A stretch of 64,000 nucleotides of DNA from Patiria miniata (lineage: Eukaryota; Echinodermata; Asteroidea; Valvatida; Asterinidae): NCBI RefSeq assembly GCF_015706575.1, contig NW_024037072.1:18043162-18107161 (forward strand), in the 5' to 3' direction. Position 1 is the first letter of the stretch, and the number at the start of each line of letters is the position of its first letter. The translations under genes and the position numbers were made by a program. The notes beneath the pieces were generated by a model. The model ran no database searches, had not been told where the DNA came from, and saw nothing but the letters and a program-made list of their open reading frames with translations. Positions 1-11,340 of the stretch are shown one piece after another.

Positions 1-250
1 CAGTTAGGGTGACCGTTTTAGCCGATTTTCTGCTAACTTTGACAATTTTTTTTTTTTTAAAGACGAGTTTGACCGAAAATGTGACTGAATGTATATATTT
101 TGCAGATTTCTGGCAGAAATGTGCACTTTGTGATGCAGCTACGTTTTGCCTAATTTTGAGTAATTTTGTGGAATTTGGCAGATTTTTGATATATTTGACA
201 GATTTTCTAAGCGCATTTAGCAGAATTTTGTGATGACCTTACGGTCACCC
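1..250. repeat. AT-rich block bounded by a short inverted repeat
   Basis: AGGGTGACCGT near base 6 is mirrored by ACGGTCACCCT ending near base 250. The interior is AT-rich with repeated GCAGATTT/GACAGATTTT-like words. This may be the end of a MITE that continues left of the window, or a complete short one. No target-site duplication was seen. A 23-bp tandem pair (ACCCTGAGTTTGCTTGCGTC and ACCCTAAGTTTGCTTGCGTC) follows at about 246-290. Confidence 0.35.
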
Positions 251-647
251 TGAGTTTGCTTGCGTCCACCCTAAGTTTGCTTGCGTCAGAGTGATAATGC
301 GGCACACCTGTTAAAGCAGGTTTTCCCTACAATTCGTAAAGATAACCTAAATAATATCTACATTTCACATAATTGGATTCAAACCAAAACTGACATTGTT
401 TGCAGGTTATAGGATTGATTATAATTAAACAAAATTCCTCATTTTTGGTGTCTAGTTTCCATTTATGTCTAAAAATCTTCAAGATAAATCTATCACTATA
501 AAATCGGCTGAAATGGTCACCTCCGGAGGAGGTAGAGACCATTTTTTTGATGAAAGTTGAAAACTATACCAAACTAGTACCTGAAATATAATAAAAGAAA
601 CACACAAGGTGGATCAACTAGCCTGGACATTGCTATTTCGGTTCCAA
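251..647. other. Upstream flank of the helicase gene, no gene seen
   Basis: AT-rich sequence without a convincing ORF. It contains a small interrupted palindrome at about 513-542 (GGTCACCTCCGGAGGAGGTAGAGACC). It should hold the promoter of the helicase and perhaps the left end of the transposon, but I could not match it to a terminal inverted repeat on the right side. Confidence 0.3.
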
Positions 648-3600
648 ATGTTCCTGGCAATTGCACCGACCATACCAATACAAATACCCATTCCCACTAT
701 TAATAATGTTCATATCCAAATAATTACCAATCGAGATTACATGTGCGAAATTGGAAGAACAATCATGGAGGAAAGTGTGAGTGAAATTTATTCTCAAATT
801 AAGACAGATTTGTGTTTGGGATTTGATCTAACCCGTGAGCAAACGAAAGCTTTAAGTGCGCTACTTCAACATGAAGACGTGTGCGCAGTCCTTCCTACAG
901 GCTCCGGAAAGACCCTCCTTTTTGCAATCTTGCCGTTTATGAAGGACAAGGTGAGTAAAAATTAGTTTATAAATTGCCGGTAAATGCGCCTTTATTCAAC
1001 TTGTCAATAGGGTAATCGATGATGTTTTCAAATTTGGACGTGTATGCTTACAAATAAACTCCTTCAGTGTGTTAAAAAAAATCATTCTTTTGTTAAAACA
1101 TTACGTATGTAATATCCTCCAGCAAAGTGTAGTTTTCCAGGGGGAGGAAGCTTTATAAATGTACCTTACCAACACAACGGGCATTCATGCGCGCGGAAAG
1201 CGACAGTGCAGTTTCATTTCCGCGTGCGTACTAATGAATTTGCAGTTACTTCTTTTTGATGTACTCCCGCTTGAGAGATAGCATAAACTTGTAAAAGACA
1301 GTATTCACCTCTGCGCCTTGAGCATTTTATCAATTATAACGATTTTTTCTGGCGCATTATACATGCTCTTATTATTATTGTGTTTTTCTAATTGTTATAG
1401 TTATATTGCTATTGTTTTTTATTTTGTCCTTGTTATGTTTTGTTATTGGTTCATTGTTCGTGACAGTTACAATTATTTTTAATCAAAACATGACTTACAT
1501 TCACTTCCGGTTACTTTTTAACCATTTTAGAAAATGTGACAATTTACATGTATATTGCCTAAAAGTAATGTCATTCGGACTCCAGCAATATTTTTTCCAT
1601 TGTTGACACCTATTGAAGTCTTGAACATAGTAGGCCTATTTCCTTATTAATTGTATATATTTCAATGCATCACTTTATATTGCTGACAACATTTTGATTT
1701 AATTGTTTATGTTAGACTCACCCTGAGAACAAACCTCATGTAGCAGTAGTTGTTTCACCACTCCGGGCACTGATGAGGCATCAGCGGGATGAATTGTGCA
1801 AAAAAGGAATCCCAACAGGATGTATTTTACCTGCAGAAGAGATGACTGCTGAGGAGAGACAAGGTTCTTTTCATGCCAAAGCAATTGACGTTTCTTTTAC
1901 TGCCCAATAGGGGTCGTGTAACTTCTTCTGAATAGATAGCAATGTGAACAATGAACTACATGTATTATCATGGGCATTGCCAGGATTTTTCTAGAGGAGG
2001 GTAGGGCACCCCCCCCCCCCCCCCATCCCTATATTTCCCGTTTTTTCCCGATTGATCCAACCCTTGAAATGAAGAACAATATGCTTTCGAGCCTCTTTTT
2101 TTTCTTTTCTTTTTTTTCTCTGTTTGGTTCTGCAAATCCCCCCCCCCCCCCCCCCCCCCCCCCGTTGCAAAGCCCATGCATATTATGTTGCATTATCATG
2201 CCTTATTCTTTTTTACATCCTTTCAATTATTGTTTTGGCAGCAATAGTGAATGGAAAAGTCAGTGTAGTACTAACATCACCAGAGGCAGTTCTGAGTTTG
2301 CATGGGGAGTGGAGGGCACTGATGAGGCGAGAATCGTTCCGAAGGCACATCTGTTTGCTGGCTTTCGATGAAGCCCACTGTATTTGCAATTGGTATGTGT
2401 ATACATGTACATGTATTGCATTTCAAATACACATGTACAGTTCTTGAAAAAGAATCACAATTTCTTTTTTCCCATTCAACTCCCCTGCAATACAAGAACA
2501 TTCAAGAAATGTATTTTTTTGTAAAATCATTGGCCCTGGTTGATTTTTTGGGGGCAACAATTAATTTTCAAGGTTATTTTGGGAATCTTTTTAGTTGATA
2601 TGCTAATGCAAATTGAAATTACCGATCAAAATTTTCAGTTCATTTTCAGGCATAGACTTCCATATTACACTCTTCTTTCTGCCAAATAAAATGCCAAAGT
2701 TTAAGATACATGTACTTTGCTAAAACATTTCTTTTCTGATTTGTTGTGTCAGTACATGTCAATGATCAAATTTTTCTAACAAATGTTTTCAATGAGCATA
2801 TTTTGGGGTTCACAATGATTGTCACAGTAAAGCCATATACTGAAAAGTATCTTCCTGAAATGACATTGAAGCAACATTGCCTTAAGTTGACTGGAAAAGC
2901 CTTGAAAATTGTAATTCTCTAAAGAAGAGCACTATTCAATAAACTCCATGTAACCCCAAAGGAATGTCAAATATTCTTTCACACATTTCAGAGTATAAAA
3001 ATTATGTTTTTAAGTTAAACTTCATGAACCTTTTAATAAACGTTCAAAAAGAACATTGCATTTGGCAATATTTTGGCAGTGATTGCTGAAATTTTTCTAT
3101 GGACATAAGAGTCAAGCTGAATCATATTTTCATCTGCACTATATCATAGGGTTCTAACACAAGTCAAATCGACTCAAACATCAAAATTACAAGGAAAACT
3201 CCTCAATCAATTCTTTTGTAAACAACAATATCATATTTTATTGAAAAATTTGAATGGAGGTTAACATACATGTAAATGTTATTGATACATAGGGGAGAAG
3301 ATTTTCGTCCTATTTACAGTCACGTTGCAGAGCTTCGCAGTATACTGAGCAGCGTACCAGTGCTAGTAATGTCAGCCACTCTTCCCACCAATGTGAGGGA
3401 CAGTGTTTTCAAAACACTTCACCTAGATCCTTCTGAAGTGACCAGTGTCTGCAAAAATCCTGACAGGTACATCGTTGTATTGAATTCCTAGACAGTACCC
3501 TGAGACTGGACTGAATTAATCCATTCCCATGCAAGCTAGTCCCATGTGTGTGAATTTACAAAATGTAAAGGTCTGGAAGCTGCTCAAGTTTATGGTGATA

Positions 3601-6173
3601 CATGACAAATATATATTTAATGACACTGTCCTTCTCTTTTTTGATTATTGAAATCAAATAAAAATCAAGTTTTTCTATCAATAATTCTGAAGCCTTGCCT
3701 AAGTTAGCATATGACAAATGCATGCAAAGTCCAAAAAATAACGTTAATCCCATATTGATAAAAAACAGTAACTCAAGAAGTCAATTTCAAAAGATGCTTG
3801 AATGAAAAATTTTAAAAAAATAGTTGTGCTTCCAACAACTGGTACATGACATTTTAAAAATAAGGAAGGCACTATATTAGGTATGTATTTTTGGGCCACT
3901 TTTTTGGGGTATACAATCATTTGGAGGCATCAAGTGTAAAAGCCATAAATTTGTGGTTTTCAATGTGGCATTTTTTTCTCATTACCCCCCTCCCCACCCA
4001 AAAAAAAATTCCGGATAGGGGCTGTCACAATAGAGTACACATACAGTAACTGGTAGGTAGAAAGACTGGAAGCAGAACTATTTTTTGGGCCTTATACATG
4101 TATGCGTTGTAAACTGTCATCCTACTCTGTACAGTACAATCACGACCATGGGTGTATATTCAATTTGATAATCAATGTTATCGACTACATCTTCAAAATG
4201 TACATCTATGCATGTTTGCTGTGGTACAATTTTATATAACCCGGCAGTGAATAGCAGTTTATGTGTCAGATGGCACATAATATGCATGATGGCACAATAT
4301 TTTGGAGGGGGGGGGGCACTTGTTACTTAAGTCATAATTAAGAACATTATCATTATTGTATGGCGTTTGATGAACCAGTCAGAAACAAATTTGGCAAACA
4401 TGAAAGGCATTTCTACATTATTCTTACCAACTCTGGTTCACTGCAGCATAGAATACATACATGGAGTCTCTATGTATTTACAACCCAGCATCCCCTTACC
4501 ATGCTTGCTGAACTTGAATTAATGATATGTGCTTATTTTTTATCCCACAATTTTTTTTTGTAACTACATGTGTGTTCAAATCCAGGCCAAATATATTCCT
4601 CAACCGTGCGAATCCTGTCAAGAAAGACAAAGAAAGCTTACATGAAATTGAGGAACCTCAGTGGCTACTCGACTACATTAATGAGCTACGCAGGGAAGGA
4701 TGTAAAGCCCGGAAGGCAATCATTTACTGCAGGTTTGTCATTAAAGTAGGGTTTACTAAGTACTGCACTAGCCCCTGTCCGTTTGGTTTCACTTACATGT
4801 ATGATGGAATTTTGCTACAGTTGTTATTTAGTAAACTAAAGTCTGTCACGAGCCAACGTGGCCCATCACGCTGGTTTTTAGCCTATCTCCAGTTTCAGTA
4901 CATATAGCATGAAACGACTCAGAATACTTTACTCTGCCTGGATGGGATGCTGGTCCATCACAGGTTACTTCCCAGCTAATGCCAGTACCCATTTATACCT
5001 CTGGGATGAGAGGCAAGCGGGGACAAAGTGGCTCGCCCAAGGACACAACATTTGACCAGCAGCTGGATTCGAACCCCTGACCCTCTGATCATGAGTCACG
5101 AACCCCAACCACTAGGCCACACTATAGTATATGAATAAAACCTTAATGATGTAAGGCCACTCAGCAATTTTCAACCAGTACAAAATATGAATGAAATTTT
5201 TGTTGCAAGGTGTTTAACTTTAGGTTGTGTCCCTTTTTTGATAATGCTCCTTACTGATCAAAACGTTAAATATTGTTAAACCAACATTTGTGACTGTCGC
5301 CTTTTGTTTGTTGTTTGGACACTTAATTGGAAGGGATCTTTTGCATAAGGAAAAAAGCCTTAATAGTACAGAGGGTATGACTTAATAGTACAAACTTTAG
5401 GGAAGATAGAACACCCCTCTTCGTAATGTAACAGCCATTTAATTGTACTTGTTAGCTTCAGCTTGTACAAATTCATTGTTAAATTGGTTTGAGCTACTGT
5501 AGTAGCTTTAGAAACTCAATTAATTTACACGTTTAACAACTTGACATTTGTCTCCTTTTGTTGGTTCATTTATAGATACATTAACACTACATCTCGTCTG
5601 TGGGGGTACATCATGCATGCTCTTCAAGACAAAGCATGGAGTGAACCTGGCTCAAAGAAACCAGCCCATAGGCTGGTGGATATGTTCCATTCCTCCCTTG
5701 ACATCAACAGCCAAGCCAGAATTCTGAGAGGCTTCTCTGGCGATGGAGTACTACGCTGTGTCGTGAGCACAATAGCATTTGGGATGGGCATTGATATAGC
5801 TGATATTCGTCTGGTGTACCACTGGGGGCTCTCCAAAAGTGCGTACGAATACTGGCAGGAGGTAGGAAGATGTTCCAGAGACGGCAAGCCAGGAGAGGCA
5901 ACCCTTTTTTTACTACCTGCAAGAGGGCATGTCCAGGTAGATGTTGATTTCAGAGAAATGATGACCGAGTGTGAGAAGGAGAACAAGTGTATCCGCCAAT
6001 GCATCCTGGACAATCTGTGGCTACCGGAGATGGGGCCCAAGCCCATCCCAAGATCAACACTCTGCGCTGCACATTGTGGCAAAGAATGCCTGTGTGAACG
6101 GTGCACATGTTGTATTGAGTGCAAGTCATCCTGCCCATGTGTGAGAACCTCTGACGAAGACTCAGGACTGTAA
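648..6173 (+). CDS. RecQ-like SF2 DNA helicase, six exons, probably transposon-encoded
   Basis: Proposed exons are 648-950, 1716-1863, 2242-2392, 3293-3466, 4586-4732 and 5576-6173. All junctions are GT-AG and phases agree (0, 1, 2, 2, 2), giving about 505 aa. Helicase motifs appear in order: Walker A LPTGSGKT (residues ~82-89), motif Ia VVVSPLRALM, DEAH box AFDEAHCICNW (~193-196), motif III MSATLP (~228), motif IV AIIYC, motif V STIAFGMGID (~372) and motif VI QEVGRCSRDG (~402, with arginine-finger candidates). The DEAHC-W and QExGR patterns are RecQ-type. The C-terminus is a Cys-rich tail (CIRQC, then CLCERCTCC and CPC), comparable to the RecQ zinc-binding region. No RQC winged helix or HRDC domain is visible, so it is shorter than cellular RecQ enzymes. 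The start is uncertain: ATGs at 648, 741 and 765 are in frame. It would unwind DNA by ATP hydrolysis, presumably to help transposition. No disabling change was seen. Confidence 0.85.
1970..2178. repeat. Possible MITE with poly-C tracts in helicase intron 2
   Basis: CATGGGCATTGCCAGG at the left and CCGTTGCAAAGCCCATG at the right form an imperfect inverted repeat around a low-complexity core. The core has a 16-base C run (2009-2024), T-rich tracts and a 26-base C run (2138-2163). No clear TSD. The ORFs predicted here are proline or glycine homopolymers caused by these runs. Confidence 0.35.
4905..5130 (-). mobile_element. tRNA-derived SINE in helicase intron 5
   Basis: Read on the - strand, the sequence starts near 5127. 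It has a polymerase III A box TGGCCTAGTGG (5119-5109) and, 33 bases further, an exact B box GGTTCGAATCC (5075-5065). Body sequence follows, including TGGACCAGCATCCCATCCAG, to about 4905. This is the layout of a tRNA-related SINE head plus an unrelated body. It is inserted antisense to the helicase. The 3' end and TSD are not clear. Confidence 0.75.
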
Positions 6174-8176
6174 ACTACATTGTACATGTATCACTTGTAT
6201 GTGGCACATATCTACCTATTATGCCCCAGTTAGTAATAGTTCTACTTCTTATTATATAAGGCATTGAATCATTTGAATGACAGTCGGATTATAGCATCAT
6301 AATAGCATCTACAACATGAAGTGTGCTGTCATTTTCCAGAGCGGTTGAAATTCGGTGTCAAGTTCCAACAATGTTGGGCAGACCATCCTTGGAAGTGATT
6401 ACCATTTTTTTGCAAAATGCCTTTTTTGCAGGGGGGGGGGGGTGGAATTTACATGTGTGGGACAAGCCAGCTAGAATGGGTCCCTGACCCTTCAATTTCT
6501 TGACATCTACAAATTGCTCTGTAAAATCTTAACTGTAATCAGAAAAACAGACTAAAAGAACATGGTTGTTTTTCGTGGTTTTTCCACCATCCCCAAACAA
6601 CAAATCTTGAATCCGCTGTCAACGAAATGACATTTGCTATAAAACATCCTCCAAAAGCATAGATTTCTGACAATAACAGCAATTCCTACACATTTTGTAT
6701 TTCCATTAGACGAGAGTGAGAAGTCCCACCATTTCTATGCCTAGCAATGTGAAAATCTGTTTAGAATGGTTTTGTGTCGAACGTTGCCCCCCCCCCCATC
6801 AATCCCTCCCCCCCCCCCCTCATTTTGGGTCCCTCAGGCCTGGTTTTACTAAACAGTGATGGCATGTTATAGACTCGGCCCTGCATGGAGGTCTATTAAA
6901 GCAAAGCATGATTTGGAAGCAGTATGATTTATGTACTTTTTGGCTGACTTGGTCCAGTACTTAAATGTAGAACAGAAATGAAGGAATTACATGTACGGTT
7001 AATGAATCAAACACTTTGCATCATGAGTTGTAGGTGATTTAATTGCAGGTAAATTTCAATGTCAGTTTAGTTACAAGTATACATCTGCACTTTTGCGTAA
7101 ACTTTGATCCAGCACCAAAGATGTCTTGATATATTTATTTTATTGTTGCTGAGCACCTCTATTATCCTACACTTCTTGTTAATCATGTTTTCACTTTCAG
7201 AACAACACAGGTAATTAAAAAATCAATAAGTACCACTTGTTTTTTTCATGAGCACCTGCAGTCCAGCACATTATGTGAACCGTAATGAATCAAATATTTG
7301 CCCTTATTTAGTCCAGATCAAAAGGAATTAATTTACAATTATATTGTCAACCAAATTTGTATGTACACATGCACATGTAGTTTGTGTTAATCCCTCACTT
7401 GGAAATTCATTCATGTCGCCCCAAATATATGTATGCTGCATCAAGGCGTTGAATGGTTTGGGTTCAAAAGCTGTCGTGATCACCCTATATGAACATGGGC
7501 ACACAGAAAGCATATTCAAGTTTTTGTATCCCAATTGATTTTCTGCTAATTAATTTGTTGATTTTTCTTGCTCCAAACATTGAAACATTGAATTTTGGTT
7601 TTCTGACATTCTTTCTTCATTTCAAAACATGAAAAATTTACTCCACCCAGAAATTGTGCTTCTTAATTTGTCAACCCTTGCAATACCCACATTGAAACTA
7701 CATGTAGTACATGTACAGTATAGCTTTGATGAGATCTGAAACCATGTTTTGCACAATTTGTTTCAATGGTGACTGTACAACAAGTTGATTTCCAACCCAA
7801 ATTAACTACATTTTGTATTCAAATGCAGTAACACACGCAAACTGCAAAATGACTGATAGGCAATTTCAGGGTCACTTCATTGTGTAATTATGGATTGAAC
7901 GAGATGGCATGCAGATTACAGAGAGAGATGATCAACCCCTCAATAAAAGGCCAATGAAAATGCATCCTGACACTGTATGTTTGTACATAGTATAGACTAT
8001 TTAGTTCTGTCTGTTAAAGTAATTTATAATTTTACAAGTGAAGCACGCACAGGGATGCAAATAAAATCTCAAGTAGTTGACTTCTTGACCACTTACACAT
8101 TTTTCCCTTCTTGTTGACACTTGACCATGTTGACACGTACAAACAGGCCCTGGTAGGCATACACAAGTTAATGTTT
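6174..8176. other. Convergent intergenic segment between helicase and transposase stops
   Basis: About 2 kb with no credible ORF. It contains poly-G/C runs (about 6431-6441, 6787-6796 and 6811-6820) and several TACATGTA words (about 6183, 6988 and 7700). It presumably carries both 3' UTRs. No canonical polyadenylation signal lies close to either stop. Confidence 0.4.
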
Positions 8177-9542
8177 CTACTCAACAAGGCCACTCCACAC
8201 ATCCATTAACTTGCTGCGATTCACCAGTTTCTTTCCAAGTCTTTCAGGGTCTTTCACAGTCAGCGTGTGCCTGAAAGTCGGAAAAGCCTTGTGGTGTCTG
8301 CCAGGAATGAAATCAAATAATCCATCAGCCATGAAAGCCTTACAGAAATGGTCCACATCATCATGAAATTTGGCACGTCTGTTCTTGGATGGTTTGCCTG
8401 GACAGTCAACTATGGATGATGTAAAAACCTCATCAAGATCCCGACCAAAAGAACCACTAATCTGACAGCAGCGCTGGACCTGTTCTTCTGTGTACATTCC
8501 CCTTGATCTTGCCAGCATCTCCTTGTAGTCTTTGTTGAGGAACTCGTTGACAAGGTCAAGGCCAATGTTTCCATTCAATTTTCCTGTTAAATTTGCCACT
8601 CTGTTCCAGATGATGTCATGGGCAACACCACTTGGCAGGGCTCCTTCCACTCCCACAAGCATGTTATGTGCAAGAATCAAGTATTTGCTGTGCTTGTTAT
8701 TCCAGAACATTGGGATGTTGATCCGCCAATGACTCATCATGGCAGGCCCATTGCCCTCTCTGATGGCGTTTCGGTATGCCATATGACAGAGACCTTGAAA
8801 GAGCAATGACTTTGAATACTCTAGGACGCCATCCTGTTCGGCATTATCCCTCTCAAGTTTTTCACAAGCAGAACAACAGTACCACTTTTCTGGAAGATCC
8901 TCATGACAGCCAATACCCAAGCACTGCAAATGGTACCATTCCTCTCTAGTACATCTATTCTGTAATTCACACTGGACCATCTCATCTTCTTCCCCTGTTT
9001 TTCTATGACAAACACAGTAGATATATGCTTGTCCCTTCTCACAGGCTTGACAACACCACCAATCCCCATCCGGGGCTTCTTCTAGGCCTACACAACTATA
9101 GTGAAACCAGCCACAGTTGATATTGCTGCATCTGATCATGGATTCTCCAGTGTTATTGCCACATCGACACCCATCCTCAACATTACTAGCACCAACATCC
9201 TGAAGCATCTCATTATCCACTATGCAGTCTGGTTGGGTCTTTTGCTGAGCACAAGCAGTGCTGACTTCCTCCAATGGAACCTCTGGCCAAATACAAGCTA
9301 CAATTTCTCTGGTCAATCTTTGAAGCCAGACCGATTGCTCCTCGGGCAATGACGGAAAACTGGCAGGCACCTCACATGAATCCTGAATTTCTGAAAGTTT
9401 CATGGCCAAAATTGTTGCATAAGCCTCAGTAGCAAACACAATCAAATCAACAACATGATTGAAGTTTTCCATTACTTTCGCCTTCATTGATCTATGACCA
9501 TATGCCTGCTTCAGATGGAAAGGGTGCCTCTGTCTGTAGAAC
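8177..9542 (-). CDS. Transposase C-terminal part with two PHD fingers (downstream of frameshift)
   Basis: Open frame on the - strand; the ATG at 9487 opens 436 codons, and the frame is open further upstream to about 9542, where it meets the end of the upstream frame. In the 436-aa numbering there are two tandem C4HC3 zinc fingers: PHD1 at ~107-149 (CRCG...CSNINCGWFHYSC...WWCCQAC) and PHD2 at ~158-208 (CVC...WYHLQC...WYCCSAC). PHD fingers commonly bind histone H3 tails, which suggests chromatin targeting. The segment after them (~220-350) is helical and polar. It includes DLVNEFLNKDYK (~311-322), where the glutamate at ~315 is a candidate third catalytic acid of a DDE fold. This is the continuation of the gene at 9511-11331, not an independent protein. 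Family placement as DUF6589/Academ-like is from memory of motif style. Confidence 0.7.
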
Positions 9543-11331
9543 TTTTTCCAGTGAAGAGCTCGTTTATAGTGTCTTGCATCAGCAGTCCTCTACGATGAAA
9601 TTCCTGGGGGGACTGAACAAGACCTTCCAATCTGTCTGCCGGAGTTTCTCCACCATTTCTGCCTCGTTTGGCATCGCACATTCGTTCAACTGATAGCCCA
9701 TCACCAAAGCATACAATGGGGTGTACAGCGGATTCAGCGGATGGCACAAATTTGTGGAGATACTTCATGATTTGGATAGTTCCTGCAGTTGAGGATGGAT
9801 TCTCCTCCACCACTCCCAAGTTGACTATCTCACTTTTCTGATGCATCTTTATGAAGTGCTCATGTTGGGCGACATCAGAGCCTTTGGTGTTTTCGAGACA
9901 AGGCAGATGATACTTTAGAATGCCTTCCAAAATTACAGCCATTCTATCTTTCAAGGCATTATAATCAGCTGCAGAAGGTAAGATTGAGGACAGTGGAACA
10001 TATTCCGCCTTAACTACCTCCCTGTCAAGGTCTTTGGTGAAGGGAATGCGATTCCGGGCTGCAAGGGTCAGTGCCCACATTTTAAACTTGTTCCCGTGCT
10101 GCCTTGATTGATGCCTCGCCGTTGTTTGTATCTGGACATTGTCCCAAACAACACAATACCCAGGATCAACATCAGCAGTCTCACACTCTACAGGAACTCC
10201 TCCATCTTTAGCCTTATCATCAACACCAGTTGTCACCACCTGTTCACATTTTAGGTCACTGTCACTCTGAGAAGACGATGACTCCAAGATACCCACCCTT
10301 CCAGTGACTTGTGGCATTTCCTTCTCTTGGAGATCTGGCATTTCCTTCTCTTGGAGATCATCTTCATCAGATGTATCGGAAGATGTACTTACAGGACAGC
10401 TTGTGATGTCAACACAATCTTCACTACTACTGTCACCATCTATCTCGGTTCTGTCATCACTGATCCACAAGCTCCTACGAGCTGATGTACCTGCAACTGT
10501 AGCAGCAGTGAACTCACTCTCCAGATTGGACTTCCACCATTCAATCTTTCGTCTTGAATCCTTCCGAATCCAATCAATAGTTGATATGGTGCCATGGGGG
10601 CCCTTGGAAATACCCATATGCTGCATGCACTGCAGTAGCTTTTGACTGCACCCGTGTTTCCACAATTGGACACTCATGCAGCCCTGCAGAAACTTGAATA
10701 CACGACTTTTGTGAGTATACAAGATTATAGACAGTATGAGACCCATCCTTTGCTTGATCTGTGTTACTCCAGCTGTCTTTTGGTTGGCGAGAGCAGGTAA
10801 AGCAGCCTCAAGAGCACCCATCAACAAAGGCATGTGTGCCTTTCCCTCATTAACAACTGCCTGCCAATTCCATTTCTCCATATTCTCTACCGTTACATGT
10901 TGCGAAAACAATGATTTCTTTGGATATGAAGATGATTCCCTTTTTACTTTTTTCTGCAAGATCTTGATGAATGCTGATTTTCCACTCTGTGACTTCATAA
11001 GTGATGCAATGGCTCTGTCATACTCACTCCTTTTGATGTACTGGATGATTCTTTGTTTGGATTCCCATTTGCATTTGGTCTGTTTCACTTGTGTTTTTGG
11101 CGGTGTATTGAAGAACCTGCCAACTTTGGCACTTGGTTTGCAAGGGGTGCTAATGACCCGCTTTATCCCTCTTTTTTTAGGTGTTCCCTTCAATTTCGAT
11201 ATACACACAAATCCATCATGTGCAAACCTGTCTTCTGAGATGCCGCTACGTTTAAGAGAGATTCGTTTCCAACCATGTTTCTGTTTCTTAAAAGGCTTTT
11301 GGCAATTCAGGCAAACACCTTGGGGGTTCAT
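9511..11331 (-). CDS. DDE-like transposase N-terminal part (Academ/DUF6589-like), frameshifted at 3' end
   Basis: The first ATG is at 11331; the frame runs 606 codons to a TGA at 9511. It begins with a CxxC pair (CLNCQKPF) and a basic region (GTPKKRGIKR) suited to DNA binding. An acidic Ser/Asp linker lies at ~296-362 and contains an 8-residue tandem duplication, DLQEKEMP. RNase H-like motifs follow: CVVWDNVQ (Asp ~400) and CFGDGLSVER (Asp ~547), then RLEGLVQSPQEFH. The spacing fits the first two acids of a DDE transposase whose third acid would lie in the downstream frame at 8177-9542. The switch occurs at the plus-strand run of five T at 9543-9547; one extra base there would join the frames. 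This may be a real inactivating deletion or a homopolymer sequencing error. No intron fits such a short gap. Confidence 0.75.
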   Translation of the reverse strand: MNPQGVCLNCQKPFKKQKHGWKRISLKRSGISEDRFAHDGFVCISKLKGTPKKRGIKRVISTPCKPSAKVGRFFNTPPKTQVKQTKCKWESKQRIIQYIKRSEYDRAIASLMKSQSGKSAFIKILQKKVKRESSSYPKKSLFSQHVTVENMEKWNWQAVVNEGKAHMPLLMGALEAALPALANQKTAGVTQIKQRMGLILSIILYTHKSRVFKFLQGCMSVQLWKHGCSQKLLQCMQHMGISKGPHGTISTIDWIRKDSRRKIEWWKSNLESEFTAATVAGTSARRSLWISDDRTEIDGDSSSEDCVDITSCPVSTSSDTSDEDDLQEKEMPDLQEKEMPQVTGRVGILESSSSQSDSDLKCEQVVTTGVDDKAKDGGVPVECETADVDPGYCVVWDNVQIQTTARHQSRQHGNKFKMWALTLAARNRIPFTKDLDREVVKAEYVPLSSILPSAADYNALKDRMAVILEGILKYHLPCLENTKGSDVAQHEHFIKMHQKSEIVNLGVVEENPSSTAGTIQIMKYLHKFVPSAESAVHPIVCFGDGLSVERMCDAKRGRNGGETPADRLEGLVQSPQEFHRRGLLMQDTINELFTGKSSTDRGTLSI

Positions 11332-11340
11332 TTTGAACAA

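Larger units (their letters stand above)
648..11331. mobile_element. Candidate autonomous helicase-encoding DNA transposon (AcademH-like), minimum extent
   Basis: A RecQ-like helicase gene on the + strand (648-6173) and a DDE-like transposase gene on the - strand (11331-8177) converge with about 2 kb between their stop codons. Seen: both reading frames are essentially uninterrupted, which is unusual for old transposon debris, and the transposase has paired PHD-type zinc fingers. Known from memory: the Academ superfamily includes a lineage, AcademH, that encodes a superfamily 2 helicase as well as its transposase. Inference: the two genes belong to one element. The ends given are only the coding limits. 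I searched by eye for inverted repeats between 1-650 and 11.4-14 kb and found none that convinced me, so borders and TSD are unknown. The alternative is that the helicase is a separate host or transposon gene that happens to lie next to a transposase. Confidence 0.55.

Noticed and set aside
1970..2371. ORFs with long proline or glycine runs
   Set aside because: They arise from poly-C tracts inside helicase intron 2.
5624..6187. 187-codon ORF on the - strand
   Set aside because: Exactly antisense to the last helicase exon; the sense strand carries clear helicase motifs.
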